A DNA stretch of 33,552 bases, taken from positions 1 to 33,552 of IMG/VR virus record IMGVR_UViG_3300005600_000060. One strand, given 5' to 3'. Position 1 is the stretch's first letter. Every line of letters starts with the position of its first letter. The DNA is from a virus. The position numbers were made by a program, and so were the translations under genes. The notes under the pieces were generated by a model that saw only the letters and a program-made list of their open reading frames with translations, was not told where the DNA came from and searched no databases. Below are positions 15,943-23,650 of this stretch, piece by piece.

Positions 15943-17520
15943 TTACTCGTCCTCCGGTTCCGGCTCCTGCGGGTCGACTCCGCCCGGCGTGCCCGCCATC
16001 TCCGCCATGCGAGCGTCGATCTCGTCCTGCTCTTCCTTGAGTTCGGCGAGGTTCTCGTCGATGTCGAAGTCCGAGGCGAGGATCTTCTGCCGCTTCGCCT
16101 CCTTGAGCCGCTGCCGCTTGGACAGGTAGCCTTCGAGCGACTGCAGGGCGCGCGCCCCGACCTCGGGCGTGACGTCGTCGAGGAACTCCTTGTCGATGCG
16201 TGGCTGCACGGACTCGGGCAGTTCGCCGCTGTTGAGCCACTCCGCGACCGCCTCCATGATCTGACGCAGGACGACCTCGAGGCGAACGCAGAACGTCTGC
16301 AGGTTGTTTGCGGACTTCTTGTCGTCGACGGTGATCGCGCGGGCCGTGACGTTGCCTGTCGTGCTCGTGAGGTGCCGAGCGCCGAGCCGCTTGCACTCGT
16401 CGGCCAACTGCTCCATGTCCCGGAACGAGAGCTCGATCGACTTGCCGTTCGGCTCGAGGAAGGCAGCGTCGGCGTCGGTGTTCTCGGTGTTGATGCGCTC
16501 GAGGGGGCCGAGCACGATCTCGCTCTGCACCTTGTCGCCCTTCTTGAACCCGGCGCTCGCCGCAGTCTTAAACCCCTTCGTGACGAGCGTGATGAGGCGC
16601 GCAATGCGCATGACGTGCGCGTGATCGCTACGGCTCTGGAAGTGCGCGAGGTTGACCCACGCCAGGTCTTCGAGCACGGGCTGCGCGTGATACGGGCCGA
16701 GCTGCTCGGTGTAGAACGGGAACAGCGGAATGCCGTTCTTCCCCGGGTTGTAGGCGCTGCCGTTGTCGCTGAACCAACGCTTCGTCTTGTCGTCGAAGCG
16801 CCACTCGGTTCGCGTGCCGTCTTCCGGGCCGATGCTCTTCTCGAGCTCGACGATGACGGTCTCGGTCTCGTGTTGGAAGTTGTCCGACTCGACGACTTTC
16901 TGCGCAACGAACCGGCAGTAGGTGACGCGCTTGCGGCCGGCAGCGTCGGTCTCGTCCCGCACGTCGAGCACCGACAGGGCGTCGAGCCGCTGCGCGTAGA
17001 CCCGGCGCGAGTCCGTTGTCGCTGCGCTCTCGCCGCTCTCGTCGCCGGCATCGACGAGGACGAAGTCCATGCCACGATGGATGCCGTAGAGCATGAGGTC
17101 GCGCGCGAACACGGTGAGCGACTTGCCAGATCCGTCCACGTCTTGGAGGAACTCGGAGAACTGCTCGGCAGGCTCCTGGTCCCACAGCAGATCCTGTCCG
17201 AACGGGCGGGCCGCGAGGTCGCAGAGCGTGTCGCGGTAGAACGGGAAGCACGTCGACCGCGAGACCCGGATCTCGTGGTTGCGGATCGACTCTTTCGCCT
17301 CGCGAGGCAGCCACTTTTCGGCCGACTTCCGCATGGCGCGCGTGCCGCCGAGAAGGTCGTCGGGAAGCTCGCACGCTTCCCGCATGTCGTCCAGGGCCGG
17401 CCGCGCTAGGTCGGGGCGGGGCGACTGGTCATCCACGACCGACGGTAGCTCGGGCGGCCCGGCGTCGTACGGACGGGTCGCGTCGCGCAGATGCAACGGG
17501 CTCGGTTCGCGGATTGTCAC
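15943..17520 (-). CDS. Portal protein, DUF4055 type
   Basis: This 525-aa protein forms the DNA gate at the capsid vertex. Recognisable segments are YRDTLCDLAARPFGQDL, a long middle with IVELEKSIG and WRFDDKTKRWF, IPLFPFYTEQLGPYHAQPVL, and ARHLTSTTGNVTARA. The arrangement matches the DUF4055 family of portal-like phage proteins. The C-terminus is a charged coiled coil (LSKRQRLKEAKRQKILASDF). I prefer the GTG at 17520; a TTG at 17529 gives three more residues. Neither has a strong Shine-Dalgarno. A copy of the intergenic motif lies 36 nt before the start. Confidence 0.88.
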   Translation of the reverse strand: MTIREPSPLHLRDATRPYDAGPPELPSVVDDQSPRPDLARPALDDMREACELPDDLLGGTRAMRKSAEKWLPREAKESIRNHEIRVSRSTCFPFYRDTLCDLAARPFGQDLLWDQEPAEQFSEFLQDVDGSGKSLTVFARDLMLYGIHRGMDFVLVDAGDESGESAATTDSRRVYAQRLDALSVLDVRDETDAAGRKRVTYCRFVAQKVVESDNFQHETETVIVELEKSIGPEDGTRTEWRFDDKTKRWFSDNGSAYNPGKNGIPLFPFYTEQLGPYHAQPVLEDLAWVNLAHFQSRSDHAHVMRIARLITLVTKGFKTAASAGFKKGDKVQSEIVLGPLERINTENTDADAAFLEPNGKSIELSFRDMEQLADECKRLGARHLTSTTGNVTARAITVDDKKSANNLQTFCVRLEVVLRQIMEAVAEWLNSGELPESVQPRIDKEFLDDVTPEVGARALQSLEGYLSKRQRLKEAKRQKILASDFDIDENLAELKEEQDEIDARMAEMAGTPGGVDPQEPEPEDE

Positions 17521-17556
17521 AGTCGACAATCCGACGGGGTGTAGGTCCCACCCGCA

Positions 17557-17571
17557 GTGGGGTTAGCGGCT
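17557..17571 (-). promoter_or_regulatory. Intergenic motif, copy 2 (before portal)
   Basis: Same 15 bases as copy 1, lying across the large-terminase stop codon (TAG at 17570-17572). The flank on the coding strand, TGCG, is shared with copy 3 at 21060. It stands 36 nt before the portal GTG. Confidence 0.65.
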
Positions 17572-20131
17572 ACATCGACTCGGTCTCGAAGTCCGACAGC
17601 GGCGTCACGAGCGACCCGAACCTCTGATGCACGAGGTAGCCCAGGGCGTCGCTCATGTGCGTGTATTTCTTGTCCTTACCCTCGTCGAGGTCGCCCCGGT
17701 CGTCGAGCTGCGTCATGTCCAAGTCGTCGATGAGGTGCGGGCACCGTTCCCGGTCGACGTAGATCCGGACGGTCTCGCTGGCGTTGCGCAGCCGGCTGTT
17801 CATCACGACCACCCGGTCGCGCTGCGCCGGGTTCGCCTTCGGAACGTCGATCTCGAATACCGGCCACTGCCGGCTGAGGTAATCCTCGATGGTCTGCCAG
17901 TCGGACCGCTCGGCGCTCGTCTTGCGCGCCCCGCCGGTCGCATCGCCGTAGCACAGCACCGGGCCCTTGTGCCGGCCGCCCCACTTCTCGAGCAGCCGCT
18001 CGCAGACGCGGCGGGTGTTGCTGTCCTCGTCGATCCAGACCTCGTCGATGACGGCGGTCACCGTCTCGAACGGAAGGTGGTACTTGCAGTAATGGCACTG
18101 CTCGCCCGACCGGCCCGGCTGCGCGACCGCGCACCGGGGGCACTCGATGAGGTCGTATGCCTGCTCGAGGTCTTGCGCGACGACGGCGACGCCGGGCGAG
18201 ACGTTGAAGTCGAACCCGAGCAGCAACGGCTCATCGGGGTCGTACTGAAGGTCGGTGATGTTCCAGGCGCCGAACTGGTAGTAGGCGCGGCCGGCGTCGG
18301 ACAGGAACTCGCCGCCGTATTCCTGCCGGAACGAGCGGTCGTCGAGCTCGCGGCGAGCGGACGCGATCTTCTCGGGCGACAGGACGAGCCACGACGGCCA
18401 CGGGTAGTAGACGCCCCAGCCGTCGAGGTCGATGGCCTTCTGCAGCAGCTTGTAGAAGTGGTTCTTGCCGCGCGGGCGGCCGATGAACATGCCCCAGCCC
18501 GGCGGGCGCCCCTCGGTGTCGAGCGCGGGCTTGACGGACGACGTCCACGCCTCGGGCTTCATGTCCGCGAACTCGTCGAGGACGACGCCGTCGAGGTGGA
18601 TACCCTCGACGCGCTTCGGCTGGTCCATGCCGATCACGTAGAGCCGCGCGCCGGTGACGAACTCGAAGTAGCGGTCCGAGATGTTCATCGAGCGCAGCGC
18701 CCACTTCGGGATCCACGCGCGGAACCGTTCCCACGAGATGCGCTTCGCCTGGTCGTGCGTCGGCGCGAGGTAGGCGTATTTCGGCTCGAGCACGCCGTCG
18801 GGCGGTGTCAGGCAGCCGTGATGGTTGCCGCCGAAGTGGAACGAGCCGTAGAGCAGGCGGTGCTGCGCCTCGACCGTCTTGCCGGAGTTGCTTGTGACGA
18901 TGCCGCCGTGATGCAGCACGTAGAGGTTGCTAGGCAGCGCAACCGTGATGTCGAAGGTCCGACACGTTCGCCGTCCGACCGGTGTCAGACCGATCCGGTC
19001 ACCTCGAACGTTGTGCAGCACGAGCCCTGATGTATCGACGGACCCCTTCTTACGAAGGAAGGGGTCCAGAGCATCGATCAAGCGCAGGGCGCACTCGTTC
19101 GATGTCGTCTTGACGTCGTAGACGTATCCGTTCTTGTACTTCTCGCGCCGATCAGCGTGGATGGTGAGGTCTTCTTGGAAGTACTTGAAGATGATCTTTC
19201 GGCAGGCCTCGACCACGCTTCGGGACTGCATCCCGATCTGCACAACGATTCTGCGCTCGGTACTCCTGTAGATCGACCCGTCCGTGTCAATGATCCCCGC
19301 GAGCAGCGCTAGGCAGGATTCACGATCCCACGTGTCGACCTCGTCCCAGTCGATGACCTTCTCATGCGCATAGCGCCCGTGGCACCACTCTCGATAGAAA
19401 GGGATGGCGTCGATGACGTAGGGGCCGACCCTGACCATCCAGCTAAAATTCTGGCTACGCGCCTTCCTGGCGACTCCGCCCAGTTCGCGGGCCACCGCGT
19501 CAGGGACAACATTGTCATCACTCGATATCGTGAGGGTTGTTTTCCGGCCCTCATACCGTCCAGCGTTTTGTTCCCGGCAACATCCATCGCCCAGCATTGC
19601 GCCAAGGCTGTAGGTGCGCTCGACGCTCTTGCTGCCTCCCTGGATCAGATCTCCGAGGTAGATCCGACGGACGCGGTGCCGCTTCGTAAGCATCTCGAGC
19701 GAGACCCGGCCGAACCCCAGGGCGGGCAGGTGAGGTCGTCGCTTGTCGAAGTCTGACTCATTGCACGCCCACAGTCTGTGATTCGGTGTTGCTTCAAGGT
19801 ACGTGCGCCGTCGCGACGTCAGTGCCAAGACGCTCTGCACGCCATTGTCCCAAGACCGCGTGACAGTAGTCACAACGGGGTGCCCCTCGTCGAACCCGAC
19901 GACCTCGTCACCGGGCCGAAGATCCTCGATCGCGCGGGGCCCCGATGGCGTTGCTACGAGTGTGCCCTCTGCCAGACATCTTCGCCCGGCGGCAATGACA
20001 TCGAACCGGTTGCGCGACGAGAGGAACCGGCGACGCTGCCGGTGCATCCGCATCTTGCCGCCGAAAGTCCGCAGGAACGCCGGGTCGAACAGCGAGGGTG
20101 CTTCCTGTTCCGCTTGCTCGACCGCGGTCAC
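17570..20131 (-). CDS. Large terminase subunit interrupted by an intein
   Basis: Packaging motor with ATPase and nuclease domains, 853 codons including a 364-residue intein; the spliced protein would be 489 aa, normal for the family. The extein junction is AAGRR (46-51) then SGKT (416-419), so the intein splits the Walker A loop. The ATPase continues with Walker B VVLDE (516-520). The nuclease domain has GFDFN (Asp641), GDATGG (Asp730) and HMSDAL (Asp828). A four-Cys module CPRC / CHYC (664, 667, 679, 682) is inserted in the nuclease domain, likely a zinc ribbon. The GTG at 20131 overlaps the small-terminase stop as GTGA. Without splicing, the protein cannot form a complete Walker A. Confidence 0.95.
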   Translation of the reverse strand: MTAVEQAEQEAPSLFDPAFLRTFGGKMRMHRQRRRFLSSRNRFDVIAAGRRCLAEGTLVATPSGPRAIEDLRPGDEVVGFDEGHPVVTTVTRSWDNGVQSVLALTSRRRTYLEATPNHRLWACNESDFDKRRPHLPALGFGRVSLEMLTKRHRVRRIYLGDLIQGGSKSVERTYSLGAMLGDGCCREQNAGRYEGRKTTLTISSDDNVVPDAVARELGGVARKARSQNFSWMVRVGPYVIDAIPFYREWCHGRYAHEKVIDWDEVDTWDRESCLALLAGIIDTDGSIYRSTERRIVVQIGMQSRSVVEACRKIIFKYFQEDLTIHADRREKYKNGYVYDVKTTSNECALRLIDALDPFLRKKGSVDTSGLVLHNVRGDRIGLTPVGRRTCRTFDITVALPSNLYVLHHGGIVTSNSGKTVEAQHRLLYGSFHFGGNHHGCLTPPDGVLEPKYAYLAPTHDQAKRISWERFRAWIPKWALRSMNISDRYFEFVTGARLYVIGMDQPKRVEGIHLDGVVLDEFADMKPEAWTSSVKPALDTEGRPPGWGMFIGRPRGKNHFYKLLQKAIDLDGWGVYYPWPSWLVLSPEKIASARRELDDRSFRQEYGGEFLSDAGRAYYQFGAWNITDLQYDPDEPLLLGFDFNVSPGVAVVAQDLEQAYDLIECPRCAVAQPGRSGEQCHYCKYHLPFETVTAVIDEVWIDEDSNTRRVCERLLEKWGGRHKGPVLCYGDATGGARKTSAERSDWQTIEDYLSRQWPVFEIDVPKANPAQRDRVVVMNSRLRNASETVRIYVDRERCPHLIDDLDMTQLDDRGDLDEGKDKKYTHMSDALGYLVHQRFGSLVTPLSDFETESM
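18887..19978 (-). other. Intein with LAGLIDADG homing endonuclease in the terminase Walker A loop
   Basis: Codons 52-415 of the large terminase. It begins CLAEGTLVATPSGPRAIEDL (Cys1, splicing block A), has TPNHRL (block B, TxxH) at residue 115, two LAGLIDADG-type helices LGAMLGDG (176-183) and LLAGIIDTDG (276-285), and ends LYVLHHGGIVTSN followed by Ser416. The 364-residue length fits a full intein with endonuclease. The penultimate residue is Ser instead of the usual His. Base composition is lower in GC: 31/60 at 19501-19560 against 45/60 at 18481-18540 in the extein, a sign of separate origin. Confidence 0.93.
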
Positions 20132-20661
20132 GATCGGGTGACATCCTCGTCTTCGGCGTCAGCGTCGGACTCGTCCGACGGCGCGGCGATCTCTTTCAGC
20201 TCGGCCGGCAGGTCGTCCTCGGCGTCCACTTGCGACGTGTCGGCGTGATGGCCGGCGAGCGTCGATAGCAGCTTGGCGATGCCCTGCACGACCTGCTCGG
20301 CGTCGATGCCGCCACCTTCGAGTTGCGCGCGGACTTCGGGGCGGGCCCACCGCTCGGGGAACCTGCGCTCGAGTAGCCACTCGCATGCGCGCGAGGACTT
20401 CTCCGAGTGCTTGTTCATGCGCAGGATCCACCGGCGCTCCGCGTCGGCCTCTGCCTGCTCGCAGCGTTCCTTGAAGATTTCGTTGCGTCTGCGGAAGGCG
20501 CGCGCCGTGTTGACGTTCACGCCGTTCACCTCGGCCGCGACCTTGAGCGACGCGCCGGTCTTGACCGATACGAGGATCTTCTCGCAGACCGCGTCGGTCA
20601 TCACCTCGCGGTCGCGCCCGACGGCGTTCTTCTTCGGGCTCGTAATCGGCTTGTCGTCCAC
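20128..20661 (-). CDS. Small terminase subunit
   Basis: This 177-aa protein directly precedes the large terminase and overlaps it by GTGA. Residues 22-60 have a helix-turn-helix pattern (ASLKVAAEVNGVNVNTARAF), expected for recognition of the phage packaging site. A charged helical middle (RWILRMNKHSEKSSRACEWL) and the ERRFPERWARPE segment follow, then an acidic tail. The GTG at 20661 has a GAGGAG Shine-Dalgarno 9 nt upstream. Confidence 0.85.
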   Translation of the reverse strand: MDDKPITSPKKNAVGRDREVMTDAVCEKILVSVKTGASLKVAAEVNGVNVNTARAFRRRNEIFKERCEQAEADAERRWILRMNKHSEKSSRACEWLLERRFPERWARPEVRAQLEGGGIDAEQVVQGIAKLLSTLAGHHADTSQVDAEDDLPAELKEIAAPSDESDADAEDEDVTRS

Positions 20662-20667
20662 CGTCGG

Positions 20668-21024
20668 CTACTCCTCGTCGGCGGGGGCTGCCGGCGGGGC
20701 GTCCTGCGCCGCGGGCGCCTCCTCCTGCACGATGAATCGCCCGTTGCTGAGGTAGACCGCCGCCATGACGATGCGGGCCGCGTAGTGCGGGTTCTCCGTA
20801 CACCACGACTCGATGAACTCGAAGTGGTCCACCTCGGCGACCGGGTCATCGCATTCGCCCGACTCGCGCTTCTGCTCGAGCGTCATGTTCAAGGCGCCGA
20901 TCGGCACCTTGCAGTACTGGCAGAGGGTCGCGATGAGGTTGGACAGCGGCGCGTTGCCGATGACCTTCCGCGGCGCGGCGTCGGTAGCGGGGGAAGTCTC
21001 GGGGGATTCGACAGTCTCGGTCAT
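20668..21024 (-). CDS. Hypothetical 118-aa protein before the terminases
   Basis: ATG 21024 begins MTETVESPETSPATDAAPRK, with an acidic, Pro-rich N-terminus, then a Cys-containing core (LIATLCQYCKVPIG, ECDD, FIESWC) and an acidic, Ala/Pro-rich C-terminus. The CxxC and later Cys residues could hold zinc. I do not recognise a family. It heads the terminase operon, 35 nt after a copy of the intergenic motif. Six nt separate its stop from the small-terminase GTG. Confidence 0.6.
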   Translation of the reverse strand: MTETVESPETSPATDAAPRKVIGNAPLSNLIATLCQYCKVPIGALNMTLEQKRESGECDDPVAEVDHFEFIESWCTENPHYAARIVMAAVYLSNGRFIVQEEAPAAQDAPPAAPADEE

Positions 21025-21059
21025 GCTGCCAAGACTGCGGGATTGCGTGGGGTGGCGCA

Positions 21060-21074
21060 GTGGGGTTAGCGGCT
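21060..21074 (-). promoter_or_regulatory. Intergenic motif, copy 3 (before the terminase operon)
   Basis: Identical to copies 1, 2 and 5 over 15 bases. The TAA stop of the upstream gene (21066-21068) lies inside it. It stands 35 nt before the ATG at 21024. Flanking TGCG is shared with copy 2. Confidence 0.65.
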
Positions 21075-21479
21075 CTCGGTATGCGGCTCCACCGGCTCCG
21101 GGAACCGCCCCAGAACCGCGTCGGTCGCCGCCTGCAACTCGGTCATCCACCCGTCCGCGCACTTCGGCGGGCGGTCGTCCTGCCAGTTACCGCGCATCAT
21201 GCTGTCGCGAATGACGACGAGCCCGGCGATGGCCTTCGTGACGTGCGAGATGCCGCTGTCTTGGTCGACGTCCTCGCCTTCCCACCATTGCATCAGGTGG
21301 CGCAGCACGGCGTCGTAGTAGATGGACGCGCGGACACCGACCGCGCGGTAGTTGTGCCGGCCGTACTTGCAGGCGCCTTCGAGCATCGCGACGCCGATCT
21401 CGGCGAGGACCGGCGCGGGGACGGTGCTCATCGGGGGCTTGCGGCAGCCGACGGCGTCCTTCGGGTTTGTGTCCTTCAC
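21066..21479 (-). CDS. dATP/dGTP diphosphohydrolase-like protein (DUF5664 type)
   Basis: This 137-aa protein starts MKDTNPKDAVGCRKPPMSTV and has PAPVLAEIGVAMLEGACKYG, then RHNYRAVGVRASIYYDAVLR, HLMQWWEGEDVDQDSGISHV and TKAIAGLVVIRDSM. This pattern fits the phage family annotated as the N-terminal domain of dATP/dGTP diphosphohydrolase (Pfam dGTP_diPhyd_N, DUF5664). Such proteins may cut purine dNTPs to dNMP and pyrophosphate. Catalysis would need metal-binding residues such as the EGEDxD motif near 67-72; the activity is inferred from the family. The GTG at 21479 overlaps the SprT-like stop (GTGA). Confidence 0.75.
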   Translation of the reverse strand: MKDTNPKDAVGCRKPPMSTVPAPVLAEIGVAMLEGACKYGRHNYRAVGVRASIYYDAVLRHLMQWWEGEDVDQDSGISHVTKAIAGLVVIRDSMMRGNWQDDRPPKCADGWMTELQAATDAVLGRFPEPVEPHTESR

Positions 21480-21856
21480 GACGCCTTCTTCCGGGCCTTC
21501 CTAGCCCGCTTGTGTTCTTCCAACGCCTCGATCGCGCGGTCCTGCCGCAGGTAGTGCCGCTCGAGCCGGCGCAGCGTGCTACGGAACTCGGTGCCGTGGT
21601 CGCGGACCGCGCGGCCTTCCTGCCACGTCAGCGCGTGCGCCCACTCGTGCAGCAGGGTCTTCCGTTCGCGCAGCATCCGGTTGCGGCGAATCTTGATGAC
21701 GAAGTCGCGCGGGCGGCCGGCCTCGTTCTCGTAGAGGTAGACGTGGCCCCACTCGCCCGGAACGTCCCGCGCATGCGCCATCCGCACCCGCACCGGCAAC
21801 AGCGGCCGCTCGCACGTCCGCAGGATGTGCAGCAAGAGGCGCAGGTTCTTCCTCAC
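21476..21856 (-). CDS. SprT-like zinc metalloprotease
   Basis: The 126-aa product from GTG 21856 has the zinc-protease motif HEWAHAL (His70, Glu71, His74) and HGTEF with His87 as likely third ligand. Upstream residues include VYLYENEAGRPRDFVIKIRR, the typical small sheet before the motif. This is the SprT/WLM style. SprT-like proteins act in DNA-protein crosslink repair in cells; the phage role is unknown. It is coupled by GTGA to the metallophosphoesterase upstream and to the DUF5664 protein downstream. Confidence 0.75.
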   Translation of the reverse strand: MRKNLRLLLHILRTCERPLLPVRVRMAHARDVPGEWGHVYLYENEAGRPRDFVIKIRRNRMLRERKTLLHEWAHALTWQEGRAVRDHGTEFRSTLRRLERHYLRQDRAIEALEEHKRARKARKKAS

Positions 21857-23178
21857 AGTTTCAATCCTTCGAGCCAGTTGCCTTGCGGCTCGGGGTCGAG
21901 GCACTTCGCCGTGCGCTCGTAGACCCGGCCCTCGACGGTGAGACGGTCGGGGTTGCCCGACACGACGATGGGGGACTGCTGCACGCTGCCGTCGGGGTAG
22001 AGCGTCGCGATGCCGAACCCGCGCTGCCAGCCGTTGTTCGTGCCCTTGATGTAGGACCGCCCGACCTCGTGCCTCGCGCCCATCGGGGTCGTCATCCACG
22101 ACAGCCCCTCGTCCCGCTCGGTCGTCCCGAACGCGAGGCCCGCGCGATGGATGTGCCCCGACTGCCCCGATCGGCCGGCGTCGCGCAGTTCCTCGCGCGC
22201 GGCGTTGATGCCCGTCCGCGTGCCGTGGTGGATGCGGTAGAAGCCGAACAGCAGCAGGCCCGGCTTCGCGTCCACCGTCCCGGGCGGCGACAGCGGCGTG
22301 CCGCCGTGGAACAGCTTGACGTCGAACGCATCGAGCCCCATGAGCCGGTCCACCCGCAAGTCCCGCAGGTTCGCGAGCGCGGGCGCGACCTGCGTGAGGT
22401 AGCGAGAGAGGCGGTCGCCGAGGTCGTGGTTGCCGCAAGTCGAGAACAGGTCGCCGTCATGCACCTTGCGGACCTGCGCGAACATCGTGCGGTGGAAGTC
22501 GAGTTCCGACTGCAGCGACTGCGTCCACCCGGGAATCTTCGGGTGACTGCTGATCTCGCTGCCCTCGAACGTGTCGCCGTTGAGCAGGACGCCGTCAGGC
22601 CGCAGGTCGCGAACCACCTGTAGGAACGCCGCCCACACGAACGGGCACAGGAACTGGCTGTGCGTGTCGCTGATGGACAGCAACACGTAGCCCCGGCGCG
22701 GCATGCGCACCTGGTCCGGATCGGCGACGTAGGGGCGCACGTACCGGTCGTAGTAGCGCGCGGCGTGCTCCGACCGGCTCGCCCTCGCGCGGTTCGCGCG
22801 CCACAGCCGGCTGCCTGGCTGGTCGCGCAGGCCGGCGACCTCGAGCGCGTGGTTGAACTGCCCGTACTCCCGGTCGACGTGCTCGATGGGGTAGTGACCG
22901 TAGAGCTCGTATCGCCGCCGCGAGATGCTGCGGAACTCGTGGTAGGGGTTCGTCGCCTCGTCTTCCGCTACGCGGATGATGTCGGCGAGCAAGTCCTCGG
23001 GCGTCGGCTGGACATTTGCGAATCGCTTGCCGTTGCGCAACTGCTCGGCCTTGGCCTTCTCCTTGGCCTTACGCTGCAGCGCCTTCGTCCGCTCGCGTTC
23101 GTTCTTGGCGACCGACTCGGGGGCGGCGAGCAGGTCGCTAACGAGCGACGACTTCGGCTTGCGCTTGCGGCCGGTCAC
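21853..23178 (-). CDS. Metallophosphoesterase with N-terminal homing-endonuclease-type repeat
   Basis: The GTG at 23178 gives 441 aa. The C-terminal half is a calcineurin-like phosphoesterase with all main motifs: SISDTH (Asp171, His173), LNGDTFEG (201-202), CGNHD (249-252), and GHIH (341-344). Before it, residues 58-117 read DLLADIIRVAEDEATNPYHE ... REYGQFNHALEVAGL, close to the homing endonuclease-associated repeat (HNH_repeat) whose signature is FGSWNxALxAAGL. The first 50 residues are Lys/Arg-rich. The combination suggests a DNA-bound nuclease or phosphatase. It overlaps both neighbours by 4 nt. Confidence 0.8.
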   Translation of the reverse strand: MTGRKRKPKSSLVSDLLAAPESVAKNERERTKALQRKAKEKAKAEQLRNGKRFANVQPTPEDLLADIIRVAEDEATNPYHEFRSISRRRYELYGHYPIEHVDREYGQFNHALEVAGLRDQPGSRLWRANRARASRSEHAARYYDRYVRPYVADPDQVRMPRRGYVLLSISDTHSQFLCPFVWAAFLQVVRDLRPDGVLLNGDTFEGSEISSHPKIPGWTQSLQSELDFHRTMFAQVRKVHDGDLFSTCGNHDLGDRLSRYLTQVAPALANLRDLRVDRLMGLDAFDVKLFHGGTPLSPPGTVDAKPGLLLFGFYRIHHGTRTGINAAREELRDAGRSGQSGHIHRAGLAFGTTERDEGLSWMTTPMGARHEVGRSYIKGTNNGWQRGFGIATLYPDGSVQQSPIVVSGNPDRLTVEGRVYERTAKCLDPEPQGNWLEGLKL

Positions 23179-23432
23179 CGAGTCTTGACCCCCTCGCAGT
23201 CCCGGACGTGCCGCTGCAGGGCGCTCGCCCCGAACGGGTAGTCCTCGTGCTCGACGAGCGCGCGGTGAAGGTCGGTCCAACTCACCGACGTGTTACCGGC
23301 CCGATGCACCTCGATGAGTTCGCGCACTGGCCCGAGCCAGCGGTCGCCGCCCGCGCACGTGCCGCACCGCTTCTTCGACTTCGGGTTCGCGAGCAGGCGC
23401 TGCACGAGCGACGGCGTGTTCTTCTTCGACAT
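23175..23432 (-). CDS. Small DNA-binding-like protein with Cys/His pairs
   Basis: ATG 23432 gives 85 aa beginning MSKKNTPSLVQRLLANPKSK. It has CGTC at about residue 23 and ends with GASALQRHVRDCEGV, so a Cys2-His-Cys zinc site is possible. The helical part WTDLHRALVEHEDYPFGASA resembles short phage helix-turn-helix proteins. No family was recognised with certainty. It starts 1 nt after the upstream stop and overlaps the phosphoesterase (GTGA). Confidence 0.6.
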   Translation of the reverse strand: MSKKNTPSLVQRLLANPKSKKRCGTCAGGDRWLGPVRELIEVHRAGNTSVSWTDLHRALVEHEDYPFGASALQRHVRDCEGVKTR

Positions 23433-23433
23433 G

Positions 23434-23631
23434 CTATGCGGCCCCGTAGTCGTGTTTCTCGGGCTCTTCGCCGCGAACGTCGCTTCGGAAGTACCCGATG
23501 AGACGCCCGCAGATCGACAGGCCGTAGAAGCGTCCCGACAGCCCGCCATCCCACGATTCATCGCGGGCGGCTGTCGAGACGTGCATGTGGCTGGAGTTGA
23601 CGTGCCAGCCCCAGCAGAAGCGGAAAGGCAT
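23434..23631 (-). CDS. Hypothetical 65-aa protein
   Basis: From ATG 23631 the product reads MPFRFCWGWHVNSSHMHVST, then GRFYGLSICGRLIGYFRSDV and an acidic tail. The sequence is short but fills the gap between two tightly packed genes, lies 19 nt after the stop at 23651 and ends 1 nt before the next ATG. I do not recognise it. A Shine-Dalgarno GGAAGG lies about 12 nt before the start. Confidence 0.5.
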   Translation of the reverse strand: MPFRFCWGWHVNSSHMHVSTAARDESWDGGLSGRFYGLSICGRLIGYFRSDVRGEEPEKHDYGAA

Positions 23632-23650
23632 CGGGGGATCGCCTTCCCGG

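Noticed and set aside
14646-19030. Long plus-strand frames opposite portal, minor head and terminase genes
   Set aside because: Composition is typical of antisense frames in high-GC DNA, and the opposite strand has clear families with coupled starts.
21066-21479. MazZ-type enzyme of a 2-aminoadenine genome
   Set aside because: The DUF5664 match alone does not show base Z; no PurZ, DatZ or phage polymerase gene is visible in the window.
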